Below are positions 6,170 to 9,355 of a stretch of DNA of 9,355 bases, piece by piece (within the stretch, counting starts at the first letter, position 1; each line of letters begins with the position of its first letter). Origin of the DNA: Verrucomicrobia bacterium UBA1731 (GTDB lineage Bacteria > Verrucomicrobiota > Kiritimatiellia > RFP12 > UBA1067); the NCBI GenBank assembly GCA_002317575.1, contig DCIH01000029.1, positions 6,318 to 15,672 of the forward strand. The letters are read 5' to 3'. The notes below the pieces were generated by a model. That model did not search any database. It saw nothing but the letters and a program-made list of their open reading frames with translations, and was not told the DNA's origin. The position numbers and the translations under genes are program-made.

Positions 6170-6869
6170 CGGGCGCGGCAAGCGCGTTCGCGAGGAACGC
6201 TGTGGCGTCGGCCATCGCGCGGTCGGTGAGCGCCGTCAAGCACCAGCTCTGCATGTAGTTACCCGTCGTTTCCCGGCAGCCGGCGATGCCGAAAAGGGGA
6301 ATCGGACTGAAGACCTTCGTTTCATAGTGCTGGGAGTAGTCGTTATGGAAAACGAGCCGCCCGGTCTTGTTGTCGTAGATCTTGAGCTTTGCGCCCCAGG
6401 TCTGCGCGTCGAAATCGCACATGAACGCCGTAAGCAGGATCCACGCGGCTTCGGCCGACATCTCGGAATCCGTCTTCGCGGGGCCCGAGAATGTCACGCT
6501 GATCACGAAATCGGGCGTGGCGGAACGCGTGAGGTAGCCGCATTCCTCGAGAATGCCGAGCGCGCGGTTTTTGAACGCTTCGTCCGGACGGGCCTGAGGC
6601 ACGTATGTGCTCGTCTGCACGGTCTCGTAATGGCCCGGATGGACATGGTGGTGGCCGACATGACCCGGCACGTACACGGTGCTGTAGCCGATGACTGGCA
6701 CATATTCCGTGAGCGTGGCGTCAAAACCCTGGATGGTGGCCGTCACGTTGGTGGCCGTGCTCGGCAATGCGGAGGGTTTCGTTTCCGGGAATTCCGATTT
6801 GTCGAACGTGAAGCATCCTGCGACGAAGGAAAGCAGGATAAGCGGGACGATGGCGAGTGCGTTTTTCAT
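6159..6869 (-). CDS. Predicted lipoprotein with His-rich segment, function unknown
   Basis: I do not recognise this 236-residue protein. It starts MKNALAIVPLILLSFVAGC, a signal peptide with lipobox VAGC, so Cys19 should be lipid-modified. The next residues (Phe, Thr, Phe, Asp) leave inner or outer membrane sorting open. A central run VPGHVGHHHVHPGHYET has six His in about 17 residues and could bind metal. A following stretch (FKNRALGILEECGYL, then TPDFVISVTFSG) resembles the helix-then-strand pattern of DUF4136-type lipoproteins, but the match is weak. Near the C-terminus is a Trp/Cys-containing segment, NYMQSWCLTALTDRAMADATAFL. The start has no Shine-Dalgarno, and the promoter candidate at 6878-6906 would place transcription start almost on the ATG. 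It follows murC-murB after 44 bases on the same strand. Confidence 0.75.
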   Translation of the reverse strand: MKNALAIVPLILLSFVAGCFTFDKSEFPETKPSALPSTATNVTATIQGFDATLTEYVPVIGYSTVYVPGHVGHHHVHPGHYETVQTSTYVPQARPDEAFKNRALGILEECGYLTRSATPDFVISVTFSGPAKTDSEMSAEAAWILLTAFMCDFDAQTWGAKLKIYDNKTGRLVFHNDYSQHYETKVFSPIPLFGIAGCRETTGNYMQSWCLTALTDRAMADATAFLANALAAPVKK

Positions 6870-6877
6870 GGCCGATT

Positions 6878-6906
6878 ATTATGCGCTTTTGGCGCAAATA
6901 CTGCAA
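6878..6906 (-). promoter_or_regulatory. promoter candidate for the lipoprotein gene, near-leaderless
   Basis: On the minus strand TTGCAG (6906-6901) and CATAAT (6883-6878) are 17 bases apart. The -10 ends 8 bases before the ATG, so the mRNA would begin at or just before the start codon. The spacer contains the inverted repeat TGCGC-5-GCGCA (6882-6896), which could be an operator. This is a prediction from sequence alone. Confidence 0.5.
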
Positions 6907-6913
6907 TGGTTTT

Positions 6914-8929
6914 CTAACGGGTCAGCAACCCGCGCACTTCGGGTTCGAGCGTCACGCCGAAACGGTCGAGGACGCGTGCCGCCATCAGGCGCGCGAGCGC
7001 GAGGACGTCCGACGCCGTGGCGTTCGGCTCCGCGACGATGACATTCGCGTGCTCTTCCCAGACGCGTGCGCCGCCGACGCGCAGGCCTTTGGCGCCGGCT
7101 TCCTCGAGCAATCGTCCCGCGAATTCGCCGGGCGGGTTTTTGAATACGCTGCCTTTGGTGCCGGCCGGGAACTTCCGGCGCTTCGCCAGATAGTCGGCGG
7201 CGGAAGGGGACTCGGCCTTGATCGCCGCGATTTTCGCCTGGTCGAATTCCACGTCCTGGATTTCGCCGTCGATTTCGGAATGGCGGTAGTCGAAGCCGCA
7301 TTCCGCCGCCGTTTTCCAGACGCCGTCGACGTTGACGCGCACGACAACCTCGGAAATGGAATGCCCGAAGGCGCCGGCGTTCATTTTCACCCAACCGCCG
7401 ATCGTGCCGGGGATGCCGGCCATCCACGGAATGCCCAATGTCGCCCCTGGTTGCGCGGCGGGCCCCTGCGTTTTCACATAGACCTCGTCGGTCGTCAAGT
7501 CGCTTTTCCAGGTATTCGATCCGGCGCCGAGGTAGATCACCTTTTTCAAATCGCCCGCGTCGTCCGCCGACATCGATGGGGACAGACCCCGAGATCCCTC
7601 CATGTCGCGCAAAACGCGAGGCACGAGACCAATGATGTCACCCGCTCCCAAAAGCATCACGAGGTCGCCGTCCTGATGCGTGAGAAACACATGTCGCCAA
7701 GCTTCCAAAGCATTTCTTGCAAGTTTTGTGCTTGTTTCTTGTGAAAACTCGCACTTTTTGGGGTCTGTCCCCATTTGGATGGGGTCTGTCCCCATTTCGT
7801 CTGTCCCCATTTCGTCGTCGCGAAAGGCCTTGTACAAGTCGGCGATGTCGCCGCCTGGAACGGGCTTTTCAAAGGCCGCGTAGACGGGAATGAGCACAAG
7901 CTCGTCCACGGACTTGAGCGCGGAGACGAAGTCGTCTTTAAGCGCCTTTGTGCGCGTGTAGCGATGGGGTTGGAACAAGACGCGCAGACGCTTGGGATGC
8001 AGCGCGCGGGCCATTTCGACGGCACAGGCGATTTCGCGCGGATGGTGCGCGTAGTCGGTGATGACGGTGAAATCGGGATCTGATGGCGTCGGCGGAGCGA
8101 CGCCACCCCCTTCAGAGGTTGGCCAGATCTGCTGGAAACGGCGGTCGGGAAGCTGCGAAAGCGCTTCGGGAAGGGCGGCGCGGATGGTTTCGGCGGAATA
8201 ACCGAGCGTCTTGCAGATCTCAATCGCGCAGAGTGCGTTTTTGACGTTGTGCGCGCCCAGCACGAGCGTGCGCAGCTCGGGCCAGGCGTCGTCCGTGAGC
8301 GTTTCCGCGCGGATGACGGTACCGGCTTGCGCGGCGGCGCGTTCGTAGCACGCCAGGTAGTCCGCGTAGGTCTTGAAATGGTCCGGATGGTCGTAGTCGA
8401 GCGAGGTGATGACGAGGATTTTCGCATGGTACAGCGCGAGCGTGCCGTCCGATTCGTCCGCCTCGATTACGAATGGCCCCGTGCCCGCGCCGGCCACGGG
8501 GTCCGTCCCCGTTTCGCCGCCGATGCACCAGGACGGATCGGCGCCGAGGATCCGCAGAAGACGCGTGGCGAACGTGGCCGTCGTCGTTTTTCCGTGCGTG
8601 CCGCAGATGGCGACGCCGCAGGACGCTGCGTTGAAGAGTTCCGCCAGGACTTCGCCGCGGTAGCTCACGGAGCTGTTTTTCGCCGCGCGCGCCGCCATGA
8701 GCTCGGGTGTCGTCGCGGGAACGGCAGGCGTCACAATGAAGCGCTCGAGCGCATCCGACACATGGGCGGGGTCGTGGCCGACGGCCACGGGAATGCCGTT
8801 CGCCTCAAGCCAGCGGGTGCGCGGCGAGGCGTGTCCGTCGCAACCGGTCACGGCATGGCCGGCTTTCTTCAAAAGAAAAGCGACGCCGGCCATGCCGACG
8901 CCGCCTATGCCCATGAAGTGGCAGTTCAC
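6914..8929 (-). CDS. murC-murB: MurC-MurB fusion: UDP-MurNAc--L-alanine ligase / UDP-MurNAc dehydrogenase
   Basis: A 671-residue two-enzyme protein of cytosolic peptidoglycan precursor synthesis. MurB reduces UDP-GlcNAc-enolpyruvate to UDP-MurNAc and MurC adds L-alanine, so the domains act in sequence. MurC (about 1-442): HFMGIGGVGMAG at the start, P-loop GTHGKTTT (K114), EADESD (156-161), GAHNVKNA, DRRF, DYAHHP (292-297), FQPHRYTRT, and GDLVMLLGAGDI near the end. MurB (about 455-671): YLGAGSN, GIPGTIGG (505-512), NAGAFG, DYRHS (R549), KGSVFKNP (S594), EEHANVIV and LEPEV (E664); these are the catalytic Arg, Ser and Glu. MurB lacks the usual N-terminal NTF..GG strand and some 35 residues before GIPG. 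MurC is short between TY (187-188) and HN (227-228). Repeats interrupt it in frame near residues 275-282, 374-408 and 447-451. Start GTG 8929 abuts the yebC stop, with GAGGG just upstream. Confidence 0.92.
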   Translation of the reverse strand: MNCHFMGIGGVGMAGVAFLLKKAGHAVTGCDGHASPRTRWLEANGIPVAVGHDPAHVSDALERFIVTPAVPATTPELMAARAAKNSSVSYRGEVLAELFNAASCGVAICGTHGKTTTATFATRLLRILGADPSWCIGGETGTDPVAGAGTGPFVIEADESDGTLALYHAKILVITSLDYDHPDHFKTYADYLACYERAAAQAGTVIRAETLTDDAWPELRTLVLGAHNVKNALCAIEICKTLGYSAETIRAALPEALSQLPDRRFQQIWPTSEGGGVAPPTPSDPDFTVITDYAHHPREIACAVEMARALHPKRLRVLFQPHRYTRTKALKDDFVSALKSVDELVLIPVYAAFEKPVPGGDIADLYKAFRDDEMGTDEMGTDPIQMGTDPKKCEFSQETSTKLARNALEAWRHVFLTHQDGDLVMLLGAGDIIGLVPRVLRDMEGSRGLSPSMSADDAGDLKKVIYLGAGSNTWKSDLTTDEVYVKTQGPAAQPGATLGIPWMAGIPGTIGGWVKMNAGAFGHSISEVVVRVNVDGVWKTAAECGFDYRHSEIDGEIQDVEFDQAKIAAIKAESPSAADYLAKRRKFPAGTKGSVFKNPPGEFAGRLLEEAGAKGLRVGGARVWEEHANVIVAEPNATASDVLALARLMAARVLDRFGVTLEPEVRGLLTR
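7578..7590. repeat. GGGG-N5-CCCC repeat at the MurC/MurB junction
   Basis: GGGGACAGACCCC on the plus strand, the exact reverse complement of the copies at 7760-7772 and 7781-7793, so it is inverted relative to them. It encodes part of GLSPSM in the linker between the MurC and MurB domains. Confidence 0.75.
7699..7759. other. AT-rich block within murC, probable inserted DNA
   Basis: About 60 bases that I count by hand at roughly 38% G+C, in otherwise strongly GC-rich coding DNA. It abuts the repeat tract at 7760 and contains the palindrome CTTGCAAG. In the coding frame it gives about residues 391-410 (KKCEFSQETSTKLARNALEA), using codons such as TCA, ACA, AAA and AGA that neighbours avoid. MurC homologues normally have only a short variable stretch here. 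It may be part of the same small element as the repeats, or a remnant of another. Confidence 0.5.
7760..7816. repeat. in-frame tandem of REP-like GGGG-TCTGT-CCCC units in murC
   Basis: GGGGTCTGTCCCCATTT occurs at 7760-7776 and again at 7781-7797 (period 21). A third, partial unit TCTGTCCCCATTTCGTC at 7800-7816 repeats 7785-7801 (period 15). Each unit is an imperfect palindrome, with ATGGGG pairing with CCCCAT around a 5-base loop. Both periods are multiples of three, so murC stays open and encodes DEMGTDEMGTDPIQMGTDP (about residues 372-390). The form resembles REP-type palindromes, which in other bacteria are linked to IS200-like Y1 transposases; no such transposase is in the window. Confidence 0.8.
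8084..8105. repeat. 8-bp-stem hairpin repeat inside murC
   Basis: TGGCGTCG (8084-8091) and CGACGCCA (8098-8105) form a perfect 8-bp stem with the loop GCGGAG. On the coding strand it encodes part of GGGVAPPTPSDP (about residues 274-285), between RRFQQI and the DYAHHP motif, where MurC homologues usually have a shorter connection. It looks like a second kind of small palindromic insertion that keeps the frame. Confidence 0.6.
8498..8510. repeat. diverged GGGG-N5-CCCC copy in murC, doubtful
   Basis: GGGGTCCGTCCCC followed by GTTTCG differs from the tract units by one base in the core and one in the tail. It encodes TGTDP (residues 140-144) in the variable loop after IGGE. The loop is of normal length, so this may be chance rather than insertion. 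Confidence 0.3.
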
Positions 8930-9355
8930 TCAGCCCTCGGCTTCGAGCGCGGCGTCCACTTCGTCGGTCGTTTCCATGTTCGTGTACACGTCCTGCGTGT
9001 CCTCGAGATCCTCGAGCATGTCCACGAACTTGTTGATCGCCTTGGCCGCGGCGACGTCGCTCACGGGGGCGGTCATGTTCGGAACGAGACCGATGTTGGA
9101 ATTCTCTTCGTCGATCGCGATGCCGGCGCCCTTGATGGCTTCCGTCACGGCGACGAAATCGGCCGGCTGGCACTTGACGGTGAAACCGCCGTCTTCGGAG
9201 ACGACGTCTTCGGCGCCGGCTTCAAGCGCGACTTCCATCACCTTGTCTTCGTCGACGCCGTCGGCCGCGGGAATCATGATCTGGCCGAGCTTGTCGAAAA
9301 GACGCGAGGCGGAACCGGGCTTCGCGAGCTCGATGCCGTTCTTCTTGAAGACGTT
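8930..9355 (-). CDS. yebC: YebC/PmpR (TACO1) family protein, 5'-truncated
   Basis: The C-terminal 141 residues of a YebC-type protein; the start lies beyond the right edge, and the frame is open to the last base, so the ATG at 9277 is internal. Visible family features are NVFKKNGIELAKPGSASRLFDKLGQI, then DEDKVMEVALEAGAEDVVSEDGGFTV, and a C-terminal domain with EENSNIGLVPNMTAPV and NKFVDMLEDLEDTQDVYTN. YebC proteins are known as DNA-binding regulators in some bacteria and as translation factors easing proline-rich stretches in others (TACO1 in mitochondria); sequence alone does not choose. The stop TGA is directly followed by the murC-murB GTG start, so the two genes are probably translationally coupled. 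The acidic tail ends AALEAEG. Confidence 0.9.
   Translation of the reverse strand, partial: NVFKKNGIELAKPGSASRLFDKLGQIMIPAADGVDEDKVMEVALEAGAEDVVSEDGGFTVKCQPADFVAVTEAIKGAGIAIDEENSNIGLVPNMTAPVSDVAAAKAINKFVDMLEDLEDTQDVYTNMETTDEVDAALEAEG

Noticed and set aside
6327..6917. Plus-strand open frames opposite the lipoprotein gene
   Set aside because: No motif and no ribosome binding site; the minus-strand frame has a signal peptide and lipobox.
7596..7612. TCGCG-5-CGCGA inverted repeat as a terminator or attenuator
   Set aside because: It has a short stem without a T-run and lies inside conserved MurC coding sequence.
6857..7744. Plus-strand open frame of 295 residues opposite MurB
   Set aside because: Composition typical of an antisense shadow; the minus strand carries the MurB motifs.
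7760..7816. Possible CRISPR array
   Set aside because: The units are too short, spacing is 21 and then 15 bases, there are no distinct spacers, and the tract is in frame inside murC.
7578..7816. Complete insertion sequence bounded by the inverted repeat copies at 7578 and 7781
   Set aside because: The DNA between encodes the conserved MurC C-terminus (GDLVMLLGAGDI) and no transposase, so the inverted copies do not delimit a mobile unit.

Overview
The window is a densely packed, GC-rich stretch of bacterial housekeeping genes; I did not compute the GC percentage. lpxB (lipid A disaccharide synthase) points to a Gram-negative with an outer membrane. A two-domain MurC-MurB protein, the order rpmH-rnpA-yidD-yidC followed by lpxB, and a YbeY with an aspartate where a histidine is usual would all fit the PVC group (Verrucomicrobiota/Kiritimatiellota-like). 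That placement is inference from gene content, not a phylogeny. Both ends cut genes: miaB on the left (5' end missing) and yebC on the right (5' end missing). No stretch longer than about 45 bases lies outside a gene. I see no tRNA, rRNA, CRISPR array, origin, transposase or intrinsic terminator.

Plus strand, 1-2049: the 3' part of miaB, a HAD-family phosphatase, and a short DUF721/DciA-like protein follow one another with 2-11 base gaps, so they are probably co-transcribed. Near-consensus promoter elements (TTGAAA, 17-base spacer, TACAAT with an upstream TG) lie across the stop codon of the DciA-like gene and should fire rpmH-rnpA-yidD-yidC-lpxB-ybeY (2092-6169). This block makes ribosomal protein L34, the RNase P protein, two factors for inner-membrane protein insertion, a lipid A enzyme and a 16S rRNA maturation/quality-control endonuclease, so it joins the RNA-processing/translation apparatus with envelope building. 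rpmH is only 45 codons. rnpA and yidD overlap by 109 bases in different frames.

Minus strand, 9355-6159: yebC, murC-murB and an unrecognised His-rich lipoprotein. The yebC stop abuts the murC GTG start with no base between. The lipoprotein has its own promoter candidate that would give an almost leaderless mRNA, and its 3' end overlaps the 3' end of ybeY by 11 bases.

The most unusual part is the murC-murB reading frame. It carries several short palindromic repeats of the form GGGG-TCTGT-CCCC, a separate 8-bp-stem hairpin, and a block of about 60 bases that is clearly AT-richer than its surroundings. All of them keep the frame open and sit in apparent loops or in the linker between the two enzymes. 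The MurC and MurB domains also look shorter than usual in places. I read this as an essential peptidoglycan gene that has tolerated in-frame insertion of small REP-like elements. No multi-gene undescribed system (defence, biosynthetic or mobile) is visible here.
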